Source of the DNA: Macrobrachium rosenbergii
Lineage: Eukaryota > Arthropoda > Malacostraca > Decapoda > Palaemonidae
Direction of reading: 5' to 3'
Assembly: GCF_040412425.1 (NCBI RefSeq)
Contig: NC_089749.1
Coordinates: 38,722,070 to 38,786,069, forward strand
DNA: 64,000 bases
A program made the position numbers and the translations under genes. Positions 45,927-57,130 of the stretch are shown here, one piece after another (the stretch's first letter is position 1; every line of letters starts with the position of its first letter). Under the pieces are notes generated by a model. That model was not told the DNA's origin. It searched no databases and saw nothing but the letters and a program-made list of their open reading frames with translations.

Positions 45927-46717
45927 CCGGGTATTGCAGCCTTGCCAAAAAGGCTACAAAAATACTTCACCAAGGAAGAAAATTACGAATCAAAAAAACT
46001 CTAAACTGCTGTAACAACACCAGGTGTTGACGCAAAAGGCGGCAGAAACAAATTGCCATGCTGACGATGTTGTTCCTCTATCGTACCCCGAAAGTGGGCA
46101 GGGCATAGTCACCTACACAAAACAAAAGAATTGCTACCGTGGAATTCAGAATTCTAACTGCCGTTTGAGCAGAAACTCTTAGCTAAGTAATTACTGGATA
46201 AGTTACATATATAAAATCATATACTTGAAAAAAAAAAAAAACAGTTAAACATACAAAAACAATTAAAGACCAAAGTTTATATAGAAGATCATCCTCTCAA
46301 TAAATTTAAAGATGCCGCCACTGGCACTATATTCTGAGCATCAGACTTCTGAATATTCATATGCACATGTGTATGTTTATGACTGTACTGAAAACCTTTG
46401 AAAAAAGCACAAAGTGGTTTATGATCTGTAAGAATGTTTAACTTATAGTCATATATGAAAAACTTAAAATTACAAAAACTATTAATTTAGCCATAGCTTC
46501 TTTATCAATGACTGGAAATTTACACCGACTTGTCTTTCACTCACAAGTATAGCTTGTTATCCTTCCATTCTAACAAATGCCTCCAGCTCTATAATCAGGC
46601 ACAGAAGCAAGGAAAATTTTTGAAAAATCAGGAAATGTCAAGACTGGTAGGGACAACAATTCCTATTTGAATGTTTCAAAAGCTACCTTCTGTTGTTCTA
46701 GGTCCAATTTAAAGTCA
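45617..46717 (-). repeat. Tandem duplication, distal unit
   Basis: Second copy of the ~1.07-kb unit: AGGAGTAGGTGGTTTAGGAG at 45625 and CAATTTAAAGTCA at 46706. Order on the plus strand: DIRS 5' end, then Gypsy fragment. It preserves the gag N-terminus better than the proximal copy. Confidence 0.85.
46265..46717 (-). pseudogene. Ty3/Gypsy RNase H fragment, distal copy
   Basis: On the minus strand: DFKLDLEQQKVAFETFK (46716-46666), SLPVLTFPDFSKIFLAS (about 46655-46605), FPVIDKEAMAKL (about 46515-46480), and LTDHKPLCAFFKGFQ (about 46435-46390). The RNase H domain of a Ty3/Gypsy element, cut at the right by the repeat at 46730 and at the left by the DIRS end. Confidence 0.75.
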
Positions 46718-46729
46718 ACCCCTTTTCTT

Positions 46730-47300
46730 CATTAAACTGGTGACCCCCTTGACTTTGGACCACCTTAGTGTGGTGATGGGTTCTTGAACACCTAGAATTC
46801 GTCCCAGGTTTGAGTCCAAGAGTCCTGTACATATACAGTATATTGTTACTTATTAATTTGGACTGTGTGGAAATTTCCATTTACACCGAAATTTATTTGA
46901 CCTGATTTATAGGCAAAGGTATCATAGCTAGGACTGGGGTTTATAACCGAAGCTAATTGTAAGAACTAGTAGGATCATTAATTGCCTGATAATGTTTGGA
47001 CCTGAGGGACATCAGTGGGATTATTCCCATTGATACCTTAAGGGCAAAACTATTCTGCAGAGCTAGACCATGGATTCCAAGGGTGGTCTGATTCTGGGGA
47101 TAGGGTTCTCGGCCTTCTGTTCGGTTTGCCAATGATATGATTAGGGTGGGGATAATTGTATTCTTTTAATACTCAGTCCCAACAAGCAGCTTTGGCTTAC
47201 ACTTGAGCCACCCTAATTGTGTTTGTGCCATCCCCTCTGGGGCAGGGTAGGAGTGGGCATTTGTGGAGAAGGTTAATAAAAAGATTATTGGTATTCTTAA
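46730..47300 (+). repeat. Unclassified interspersed repeat, copy 2 of 3
   Basis: Reverse-complement match to 17740-18270. Begins with GGACCACCTTAGTGTGGTG and a B-box-like GGTTTGAGTCC (46808-46818), and ends with CATCCCCTCTGGGGCAGGGTAGGAGTGGGCATTTG. No coding capacity. Confidence 0.6.
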
Positions 47301-48300
47301 GGTAACCATAGGTGGCACAAATCCACACTGGGACTTAGCAATCCCTGGAGTTGCGTGCAAAATTAATTTGGCTTCCCATAAATCCATTCAAGTATTACCT
47401 TATAGGGCTTTGTACAGCATTCCTGTATACTAACCTTGAGCTGTGTTGAATTCCATAAAACCCATACCTAACCCATTGATCATTCCCAACAATGGAGAAA
47501 GATTTGATTTGTTGCTTAAACTCTTGACTGATGTTAATGTTAATATGAAACATGAACATGACATGCATGTTGAGAAAGAAATGCCCTACGAAGTTGGTGA
47601 TAGGGTGTGTCAAGTTACATAAACATACTAGAAAAGGAATCACAGTAATTGCAAATTAACCCCTTTCAAGTCTTGAAATTGTTAAGTGTTAACAGACTGA
47701 GAGTTAGAAAAGTAAAGATCATAATCATATACGGATTGTTCAATATTCACAGGTAAGGTCTTGATTTAGTGATTACAGTACTTTGCTGGCATATTATCTT
47801 TGTTTCATGATTAACTTTGTATTTTATTTCCTTTATCATGTTAAGCTTTTGCCTTGTACTTTATGCCAAACTTTTTTATTGTCTGTGTGTTTAAGGATGC
47901 AATTTCAATTCAGAATTTGTTTAAAGATCCCATAATGGATAGTGTACTGTTTATTGGGATTGTGTTACATGCAATGAGCTTACCAGAAAAAAGTTCCCTT
48001 GCTGTAGCATCTGCTATTGTTGTTGAAAAGGTTGTGATTGTTTTTAATAGTAAAGAACTCATAAACAATACAGTATTGATTTAAGAGCAACTTTCCTAGC
48101 AGAGTAACATTAAGTCTCCTTGATGGATTAACAGACTTTCAACTGATGTCAGTGACTGTCAAAGAAACATACTTTCCTGGTAATGAGCCTAATAAATTAG
48201 AACCGACATTGAAGATGTTAGAACCGACACTGAAAATGTCAGAGAATATTTCTGATAATGTACATAATAGATTAGATGATGCTTGATCAAAGGCTGTTGA
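47301..48300. other. Unresolved; possible Ty3/Gypsy integrase tail near 47490-47610
   Basis: The plus-strand peptide KHEHDMHVEKEMPYEVGDRVCQV (about 47549-47615) loosely matches the yDxH....yevGDrV tail of Ty3/Gypsy integrases. Nothing else is recognised in this kilobase. Confidence 0.3.
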
Positions 48301-48399
48301 TCTATTGCAGTGGTCTATTCTTCATGAAGTTGTAGAGAGGAGCAGCAGCACAAGAGGAAATCGGAGGCACCATCTTAGGAAAGATTTTCTCCTACTTCA

Positions 48400-50385
48400 A
48401 TGGATGTTTCTCGAGTCCCTCGTTGTTTTGCTTCTCCTTCCTTTTCTTCCATTGATTTGTCTTTGGAAGTTTTGAGAGAAGAATCTCTAGATCTTATGCC
48501 TCATGCAGCCCCGTCTCTCTCAGGGGGGTAGGTTTTTCCTGTTTCAGGCTCAGATGCGCAGAAGATGTCGGCTGTTTGGGCTTTGTTAGGCCTATCAGGG
48601 GTACCAACCTTAGATGGCCTGCTGTCCCATTTCATGTCTTCACGAATCCCAGTGTTGGCTGCCATGTCAGTTACTAAACCTCCCAGCCTCCAGTCTACTG
48701 GGTCTCACACTACACCTTCTAGCGTGATGCCACTGATTCTCTCTATGCATCAGTCTGGGTCACCTCCCGTTCAGCCTACAGTTGCTCCAGCAGCCAGTGT
48801 ACAGAGTTCGTCTGCTCCCTTGACGTCACAGCCTAATTCTACTATGACGTCATCAGCGGCTGCACCCTCTGCTTCCTCTCTCGTTCAGACTATGTTTGAC
48901 ACTGCCGACTCAGCCCTTCGAGAGAAATACGGCTGTATCTTAAGAGGAGGCAGCATAGATCTCCTTCTTGATCTTTGTCGTCTTCTTCATCATCTTCATC
49001 TTTGCCGTCTGCCCCTCCTGTTCATTCCCGCATCAGTCGCTGGAGGATTAAGGATTTTGTGCAGCTCGTCTCCCCAAGAAACAGAAGACCATTTCTTCTT
49101 CTTTGCCTTCGGACCACGTCCATGTTTCTCCTGCACACGTACGTGTTCCTGTTGGAAGTGTGTCTCGTCCGTCAACCTTTCACCATCAAGAATCTCGTGC
49201 TGAGAAGGACTCTACAGTTGTTCCCTCATCTCCAACGCATCCTGTTCAGTTAGGAGATAGGACGACAAGGCTCCAAGCAAGAAATCCCACGTGGTAGATC
49301 CTCAGTTTATTCAACCTCCTAAAAGTCCTGTCAAGCCTACACCTTCTAGACATCCTCATTCCAAATCACAGTCACCCAGAAGAAATCGTGATTCCTCTCC
49401 TGATTCTCTCAGATGTGGATGTGTGAATAGACACGGCTGTGTGGTGACATGTGCAACTAGACACCGCTGTAGAGATGGATACTACTGCGGTTCTTCATCT
49501 TACACGCTGCTTCACCATTCTCGACGGCGTTCCTTATCGTGATCTTCAAGAAAGGACCACAGCCTTCATTTGTCTTCCGCATCTGCAGCAGTCGTTCACC
49601 TTTCCGTGTCTGTGGCCATCATTTGCCTTCTCGTGTTCGTGGCTGTCGCTCATCTTTCCATGGACATGGGGTACAGGATGATGCACGTCCATTTTACGAG
49701 AAATAGTTTTCTGCATCTCAAACCAATGATCGAGACCCCTCTCTTCCCTCTACATCAAAACTTCAAGCTCTTGTAAGGGTATTAGGATCTGACAGATCTT
49801 ATGCTCCGGTGCTAAACCTTGTGAATCCTTTGGAGGAGGCAGACAGGGATCCTCGTGTCCAGGAGGCAGAGGATTTGGAAAATCAGGAGTTTCTTTCTTA
49901 TAATGCAGAGGTTATTGCTCTCATTCATGACTTCAATAATCTTTCTAAAAAGACTGTGACTCCTTCTAGGATTGCACCGACAGGAATAAAACCTTGCTGG
50001 GGCTGAAGGAGAACTCAAAGACATCTTTTGAGTTGCCTTGTTCCAGTCCCGCTGACTCAGTCCTGAATTATGTAAATTCCTTGGTTTCAGGACGGGATAC
50101 CCCTTCGTTCCGGCAGATTATTCAAGTTTCTCCTTCCTCCTCTACCTCACCACAGGAGGTATTATGCAACATCGCTTGTGCCTCTTCTGAGTAGACAGAT
50201 CAATTCCGATGTCGTCCGTTTGAAGCTGGGTTTGACCCTGGATCAGGTCAGAGCAGAAGGCTCTTCTCTTTCTTTTCAAGAAACTGCTTCTTTGGAGCTG
50301 ACTGCCTCTTCTGCCTTCCAAACTGTTTCTTGGCTGGATTTGTGGTCTCCAGCTGTGGCCAAGATTTCTTCTTCCTCTTAGTCAA
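48400..50385 (+). pseudogene. DIRS-type Gag (plus strand), broken
   Basis: Plus-strand pieces in several frames: MDVSRVPRCFASPSFSSIDLSLEVLREESLDLMP (48402), WALLGLSGVPTLDGLLSHF (48574), a Pro/Ser/Thr-rich linker, a Ser/Arg-rich part (48970-49500), then NPLEEADRDPRVQEAEDLENQEFL (49825), ADSVLNYVNSLVSGRDTPSFRQ (50054), INSDVVRLKLGLTLDQVRAEG (50195) and TASSAFQTVSWLDLWSPAVAKI (50305). The last block is a Gag C-terminal pattern seen in DIRS elements, and the adjacent minus-strand RNase H fragment supports DIRS origin. Which DIRS family it comes from is unclear. Confidence 0.55.
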
Positions 50386-50479
50386 GGAATAAAGCCAATA
50401 GTTCAGCTTACATCACTGGTCTCCCCACAGATGAAAAAGCCTGTCTGCTACCTCCTGATGCAGAGACTGGTCCGTCCCT

Positions 50480-51140
50480 AAAACCTGTCCCCGACTTAGC
50501 TTGTTAGCCACTACATTCCTCTTGTCTGGAATGTACCTGGAATGTACCTGGCCATGAGGTCCATTGAGTTGTTGATAGCCCACTGGTGTAACTGGACGGT
50601 TATCAAGTGAAGCTGGCGTGACACTAGCGCCCCCATTTGTTCAAATCAGCTACCACTGTAGTGTTGTCCATCATAACAATGGGGTGGCCCATCACCTTTT
50701 TTTGAAACTCCTGCAGTGCTAGGAAGGCTGCTTTCAACTCTAGCATATTGATGTAAAGTTTACTGTCTTGAGAACTCCACACACCTGAAGTCAGGAGATC
50801 TAGATAAACTCCCCAACCTTCGGAAGAAGTGTCCGAGAACAGGAGTTACGGAAGGGGTGAATGAAGAGGCACTGTTAGGTTTTCATCATCCAACCACCAC
50901 AGAAGGTCACTTCTTGCCTCTGTCAGCAGAGGAACCTGTAGCTGAGGAGAGTCTCTCGCTGGAGACCAACATTCCTTCAGCCTCCATTACAGGGAACGAA
51001 GATGAAGACGGCTGCGAGGAACCAGCTTCTCTAGCGATATCAAAAGTCCTAGGATCACTTGCCATTGCCGAGCCAGTTAGTTCCGCTCAGATAGGAAGGA
51101 GTGAGCTACTGTCCTGAGCTTCTCTATCCTCTGGTCCAAT
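50480..51140 (-). pseudogene. DIRS RNase H/RT-linker fragment (minus strand)
   Basis: On the minus strand: KLYINMLELKAAFLALQEFQKK (about 50760-50695), the Glu block, then GHPIVMMDNTTVVADLNKWG (about 50690-50635) with the Asp block. Upstream WGVYLDLLTSGVWSSQDS (about 50815-50760) corresponds to the first RNase H block. Orientation is opposite to the Gag just left of it, so two DIRS fragments meet near 50390-50480. Confidence 0.7.
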
Positions 51141-52745
51141 GGGAAGACTCTCAACAAGGCAGTGTCTATGATCATTCCCAGGTAAAGGATTCTTTGACTG
51201 GGTTGAAGATTGGACTAAAAAAACCAACCATCAGTTTGTTCTGATTTTGTACCGATTTGAATGCCTCACTTTTGTGTTTGTTTTATTACTTGTTTTTAAC
51301 TTATTATATTATTAATTCACTTGCTTTTCTTTTGTACCATGAATACAGTATGCTAACTTTGTCAGTATTCATTATCTATCACAATGAGTTTGGTTATATA
51401 TTTGGTTATGTAAGTCACTAGCTAGGGTATAACTTAATGCTGAAGTGCTATGGACTCTGTTGCTTACACTGTTCCGCAGAGGCCACAGTACAGATATCTA
51501 GAAGATCAACAGCACCCTTAGGACTTTCTCTCACTCAACCATCCTCCACTCAATGTTTGTTTGTAACACTGAGCATTGCCAGTACTTAATGTAGATATAT
51601 TCATAATGGTCTCTCTCAACTAGTTATGACAAGGAAAGGAATTGAAATTTTGATGTCGTGTTTGAACTGTTTTCTTTAGCTTATATATCATAATATACTC
51701 TTCATTCTACATTTTCAGTTTTTCTCCATAAAAAAAAATATCCTTGTAAGGCCGCCGAAGTTCAGCTTGCCCAAGTGTTAGCAACCCTAGTGCTGGGCTT
51801 GTCCCCCACCCCCTACCCAAAAACTTTTTCCTCAGCCTAACACCCTCACAATATCCTTAACCCTTTCTCAGCCTGGTTATGACTGTAAGCAGCTTTAACA
51901 AAAACTTCTTTCCATCTGTGCAGCACTGCTAACCATCTGAGTTCTATTTTTTTATTTTTATGAACTGTATATTCTGTATATACATTTTGGTGCCGGGGAC
52001 CATCCAGATGAAGTCGAGTTCCGGATAAAGTGAAACAAGATAACTGAGTTACTACTGTATTGAACAGGTAGGGTTTAGTGCTGATCACGGTGTACTTTAA
52101 ATGTTGCCCACATTTTCATAATGACCATCACTGGATTTTTTAAAAATATGAAGAACTTTCATATTATAATCTTAGTTTCAATGTCCCTATTTTTCTTTAT
52201 CAAGCTAGACATATCATCATATTTTTTACTGGAGGGTTCTGGAGCCAAATCTCTTAAGCCCTCACTTTGACTGAAATCCAAAGAGGACACATTGTGGTAG
52301 CATTTAGAAGTTTAGATAAGTGTGACTGAATTTTTCTTTTTTCTATTATGTTTATTTTATGTTTTCATTGTGAATATCTGATATAAGTTTTCATTTTTGT
52401 TTTTCTTTTGTTACTTGCAGCTTGCTGGAGTGTGTTAGAGTAGACTGAAGTGCTCCCCTTCACCTAACTGTGGAGCAAGAAATCAAGGAAGTGCAAATGT
52501 AATACCAGAGATTTTCCTTCAGAGAACAGGAGTAGAATATTAAGGGGCAATGAAATGATAGTGAAAGAATCAATCCAATGAGACAATTGTAGCAAAGAAA
52601 GTTCAACAGCAGTTAGAAAGGAACAAAAACTAGGTGTCGATCTCTCCAGTAGGAAGAAGGACATCAACAAAATAATACTGGCTGATGTTGAGCAAGCTAA
52701 CTCCCAATCTGAAGAAGTTTCAGAGACCACAGTTGGGAGAAAACC
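51141..52745. other. No gene recognised
   Basis: About 1.6 kb of AT-rich sequence. A splice-acceptor-like TTGTTACTTGCAG at 52410-52422 is not followed by a convincing open frame. The segment 51985-52060 (CCGGGGACCATCCAGATGAAG) looks repeat-like but has no second copy here. Confidence 0.35.
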
Positions 52746-52749
52746 GTAG

Positions 52750-53150
52750 TACTGGGATTGATGAATTAGGTTGGGGGTCTTTTGATAGTTGTCAGAGGAT
52801 TGTAGATTAAGACTGATGAATTACGTCAAGGTTCTTTTTAAGGTGGTCATTGTAGATTAAGGTTGATGAATTAGGTTAGGTTCTTTTAAGTGGTCATTGT
52901 AGATTAAGGTTGATGAATTAGGTTAAGGCTCTTTTAGGTGATCGTTGTAGATTAAGGTTGATGAATTAGGTTAGGTTCTTTCAGGTGGTCGTTGTAGATT
53001 AAGGTTGATGAATTAGGTTAAGGCTCTTTTAGGTGATCATTGTAGATTAAGGTTGATGAATTAGGTTAAGGTTCTTTTAGGTGGTCGTGGTAGATTAAGG
53101 TTGATGAATTTCAGAAAGGTTCTTTTTTGATGGTTGTTGTAGTATTAGGG
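52750..53150 (+). repeat. Minisatellite, ~48-bp unit, about eight copies
   Basis: Unit TGTAGATTAAGGTTGATGAATTAGGTTARGG..CTTTTAGGTGRTCRT starts at 52801, 52851, 52898, 52946, 52993, 53041 and 53088, with diverged partial units on both sides (about 52753 and 53138). Spacing 47-50 bp. Inner units are nearly identical; outer units are diverged. Confidence 0.9.
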
Positions 53151-53419
53151 GTGATAAATTAAGTCAAGTTACAGTTCTGTACGTTAAGGTAATAAATTAA
53201 GCTAAGGAAAGTCAGTTTTAATTAGTAACCTCTAAATTTGCTCCCATCATCCTCAACCAATTGTGTCAAATAAAAAAAATGCCCTACATAATTATTACCT
53301 ATATATTATTACCAGATATCAGACCCTCATGTGAGCTTGGTACAGTTCATTTATTGGACAAATATCTCTCTAAATTCTCTGAATTGGAGTCCTCTATTGG
53401 GTAAGAGGTGTCCTTTCAA
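53151..53419. other. No feature seen
   Basis: AT-rich spacer between the minisatellite and repeat copy 3. Confidence 0.3.
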
Positions 53420-53890
53420 AGGGAAAAATTATTAACCATGTTAGGGAATCATTATGGGGACCAGGGTAGGAGATTTATTAGTCACGTCCTCAAGTCAATC
53501 AGAAATAAATAACCCACAGTATTTGCAAATCTCAAAAGGGGAGCAGAAAACCTTTTATGGAACTCATTCTCATTCCTCCACCAATGTTTACTCGCTACCC
53601 TATCCTGGAGAGATGGCACCAACATGTTTACAAGCAGGGAGTACAATCATCCCTACTTGTAATCATTTTGGCAAGCAGACCAAAACAAATGTTGAGTCTT
53701 ATCTCCCATAAACCAGCCAAACCCTGGAATTCATGGGCCAAATTCAAGATATATTCAACCCTGATCATATGATTAGCACAAAGATACCTCTCAAATGCAA
53801 ACATTATCATGTGGCTGACACACAGTTTTCACTATTGGGTTCAAAAGTAAACTCATATCCCACCAGTGGTATCCATTCTTAATAACCAAG
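53420..53890 (-). repeat. Unclassified interspersed repeat, copy 3 of 3
   Basis: Shares the CAATCATCCC..GTAATCAT, GGAATTCATGG, GATCATATGATTAG and CAAACATTATC blocks with 17860-18030, in the same orientation. More diverged than the other two copies and lacks the B-box-like end. Confidence 0.5.
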
Positions 53891-55265
53891 GCAGTGAAGA
53901 AGCTGGTGTAGTTGGACAATACAGAGGAAGGAAGCTCAAAATCTCAAAGAGGCTGAAGTAAAAATGAGAGAGAAAGAGTATACAGTAGATATCTAGATTC
54001 ACACTGGGGAAAAATAAATTCCTCGAATTCTACAGCCCTGTTGCTTTTTACATAACTTCAACATAAAATACAAAATACAATGGTACTTCCCACACTTCCC
54101 CAGTCACATGGATACATATAACTACCTTGTTGACAAATTTCAATGAATACACCTTCTCAAAACATAAGGTACCTTTTATTATAAGATGAAAGCTTGTATA
54201 ATTTATTGGAACAATTTGAAGAGCCACATAAAAAGGCTGGATCTTGGTTTGGAGAGATTCTTCCACTGATCACTGGAGGCTGCAGTCAAATTTAACATTA
54301 TGCATTTTTAATTACTCATACGAAAAAGACAGTTGAACCATATATTGGGCTAAATGAGAGGGTAAGCTGCATTTAATTCAACTCATTACTTCATCAATTT
54401 CAGTAACTTACCATCTTTACCTGACGTTTGCGTTGCCATCTATGATGAGTGACACACAGATACACACACATAACAGAACCTGCTGCTTGAACTATAATCC
54501 AGATTATTATATTCCGTATCTGTGTATTTTGGAAGATATCAGCCCCAAATTTGATGCAGATAAGGGATTCAATGCACATGCAGAGGCCATATACCCAACA
54601 CTGAGTACCTACTCTCTTGCATCTTGGATCTGTTACATAGCTGTAGTACTGCCTGTAATAAATATATTAATATATAAATATATTGAATCCTTAAAATACA
54701 CCAATCAACATCCAATATCAACAAATGATTAATTCTATAATATTTCTACTAAAAGAAATAAAGCATACATTTTCATGATGCAATATATTTTTTCAAAAGA
54801 AAAGAATAACGAAATTAAATGAAATGGAAAAAATGTCTTTCGCATTAAAATACTTACATTCTATGGAGTTATATGAAAAAATAGTCAATGGTAAGATGGT
54901 TGCTTTTTCATATTGCACTTATTTTTAGTATCAAAAGAATAGTATACTACAAAGGATGTATTTGAATTCAACAAAAACTGTATGATGAAGTTTTCAGTAC
55001 TATGGAACTCTGATAAAACAAGATACAGTAAGCTCCAATCATTCAGTTCTTCAGGCCCAAACCATGATGAATTACAGTAGAAGTCTGATCACCTGGCAAC
55101 AAATCTTCTGAAAAGCTAAACACTGGCTGATTTTGTACATACAGTGATCCCCTTATAATTTGCTTTTCAATCGTTCATGCTTCTCATTATGTATTCACAC
55201 TTTTTGTAAGTACAGTCTTTAGTGTACAATCCCTTATAATTTTGTTTTGTTAATGCAGCTTAGTG
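53891..55265. other. No gene recognised
   Basis: About 1.4 kb AT-rich. The open stretch 54433-54732 has no recognisable domain; a hydrophobic segment (WICYIAVVLPVINILIY) is present but nothing supports expression. Confidence 0.35.
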
Positions 55266-55270
55266 AATGT

Positions 55271-55303
55271 GTGACAATGAGAGAGAGAGAGAGAGAGAGA
55301 GAG
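55271..55303 (+). repeat. Short (GA)n microsatellite
   Basis: About 16 GA units after GTGTGACAAT. Confidence 0.9.
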
Positions 55304-55979
55304 AACAAGTCTGTACATAAGTAATTAAATACATGAAATTGCTGCTCTTGTGCAGACCAAACTCCATTCCCAAGCAAGACTTAACTGGTAAGACTGACAG
55401 ATAATCATGGAGCTCCCTCTGCCACGTGCCCTTATGTCACAAGCATCTTCTGAATCATGTGGTCTGAGACATAATTTCCATTTGCACACTATCAAAATTG
55501 ACTCAACTCTCCACAGTAAATCAGTATACTTTGGGCATCCCGCATATGGCTAATTTACAATGATGACAATGGTACACCTGGCAGACAACATGGTTCTTAG
55601 ATATGTCCTACCTAACAACGACCAACCACTAATGGAATCATTATGTCTTGCTTTCCATCGATAGTGCCTTGTTGTCCTGGTGACTAACAGACTAAATACC
55701 TACCATGACTACTGAAACACAGCCACTTTACAGTAGGTCTACATACAATGCTCAAGTCCCAGCTGGGTTTCTCTTGAAAGTGTTAAAAGATTGTTTCTAC
55801 AGCAAGGTAAATACAAAACTCACATCTCCCAGCAAACTCTGGTGACTAACATACTAAATACAGCCAAATCTACCATCCGGGAACAATTATATAAAGGTCA
55901 TTGCATACAAGATGTTGTCGAATAAGTGTGAACATGGATTGGGCAAATCTCTTGCTCTAACAGGTTTCATGTCATCTCC
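55304..55979 (+). other. Decayed sequence upstream of Gypsy pol; possible gag debris
   Basis: Lies where gag would precede the Ty3/Gypsy protease fragment. No clear Gag motif; frames are broken throughout. Confidence 0.3.
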
Positions 55980-56720
55980 AATGCCTCCAGCAAGGAGTTC
56001 CTGGTGGACACGGACACCCTCAGTTAAAACATGTCAGCATCAAAGGTCAACTGTGATGGCTCTTAGCATCCTATGGCCACAGAAACCTCATTCTCTACTT
56101 GATGAGAAAAACCATAGGTGGGAATTATCATTGCCTAGCAAGCGCTGATTTCATTGGGCGTTATAGGCTGCTCTTGGATATTGCTCTCTTCTGTCTTATA
56201 GCCATATCTACCTTACAAATGGCAGAGCTTCTGGAGAGCCTAAACTGCTACCTATCTTGTCAGTATGCACAACCAACCTACAACACCTTCAGCCAGAACT
56301 TCATCAGAACCCCAGGGTACCCACCAAACATGGAGACTGGCATTTTCCCTTATATCGAAACAACAGGCACCCTGGTCCACTCCAAGTTCCACTGCCTGGC
56401 ACCTGAGAACTAATTGCTGCTAAACAAGGCTGTCAGAGGATGGAACTGATGGGCCTTTACTTAAAGGCTCCCAGCCCCTGGGCCCCTCCTCTCCACATGG
56501 TTAAGAAAACCAGCCAATCATGTCATCCCAGAGACTACAGATGACGAAACTCTGAAACAGAACTTGAACAATGGCCACTTCCCACCATGGGGGACATCAC
56601 ATCCACTAGGTAAGAATCTCTTCCAAGTTCCAGTCCACTAAAATGATATCCCAAAAATGGCAGTCATCACACCATTCAAAACATTCAATACACTAGTGTA
56701 GAGTACTCCACTCAAACACT
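55980..56720 (+). pseudogene. Ty3/Gypsy pol fragment: protease to start of RT
   Basis: Plus-strand pieces across frames: KEFLVDTDT (about 55995-56020), the protease active site with DTG changed to DTD; an HRWELSLPSKR-type strand (about 56110); GLYLKAPSPWAPPLHMVKK (about 56450-56505), matching the G(I/L)xRxSxSPWASPLHMVxK block at the RT start; CHPRDYR (about 56520), matching CGDYR; and NDIPKMAVITPFKTF (about 56645-56690), matching IPKTAVITPFGLF. Stops and shifts throughout. The rest of RT is missing. Confidence 0.75.
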
Positions 56721-56983
56721 GAAATACACTGTGTGAAAACCACAATGTATGGAAAAGAAAAAGTTAAAGTAGGGTATTGTATAAATTACAGTAAAGTACT
56801 GTACTGTACATTGTCAGGTAAGATTCATTACAAAAATAAAAACCAAACTGTGCAGTATAGTGTAACTGAAATGTCTAAAAAAAATCAACATTGAAATTCA
56901 TTCTCTCTCTCTCTCCCTTACCTGTCATCAAAACAGAAACTACTTACATGGCCAAACTTGAAAAATTTGCAAGGAGGGTTTAC

Positions 56984-57130
56984 AGGTCCTCCTCCTCCTG
57001 TGCCTTTTGTTCCTCCAGGAGGTCACAAAGTGGTGGGTGATAAACATGATGATATTTATGATGTTGCTTTTGAGCCAATAACAAGAGTGAAAGCTCCCAG
57101 GCTGAAAGTGCTCTTCTGGACCTCCCCACA
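56984..57130 (+). other. Weak candidate exon or repeat piece
   Basis: After an acceptor-like GGTTTACAG the plus frame reads GPPPPVPFVPPGGHK, then DDIYDVAFEPITRVKAPRLK with protein-like codon choice. No good donor site follows, and it lies close to Gypsy debris, so it may be a fragment of something mobile. The minus strand has a donor-like GTAAGT at 56942-56947 but all frames there are closed or improbable. Confidence 0.25.

Noticed and set aside
47490..47615. Possible Ty3/Gypsy integrase C-terminal tail
   Set aside because: Only one loose motif and no flanking integrase blocks; mentioned only as a possibility.
48975..49200. Ser-rich protein as an SR-type host splicing factor
   Set aside because: Flanking pieces fit a retroelement Gag and all frames are broken.
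52410..52740. Splice acceptor TTGTTACTTGCAG followed by an exon
   Set aside because: The sequence after it has stops in all frames within a short distance; a UTR exon is possible but cannot be supported.
52750..53150. Regular 48-bp repeats that could resemble a CRISPR array
   Set aside because: Units are contiguous with no unique spacers, and the context is eukaryotic; it is a minisatellite.
54433..54732. Small membrane protein gene
   Set aside because: One hydrophobic stretch in AT-rich DNA, with no homology, promoter or splice evidence.
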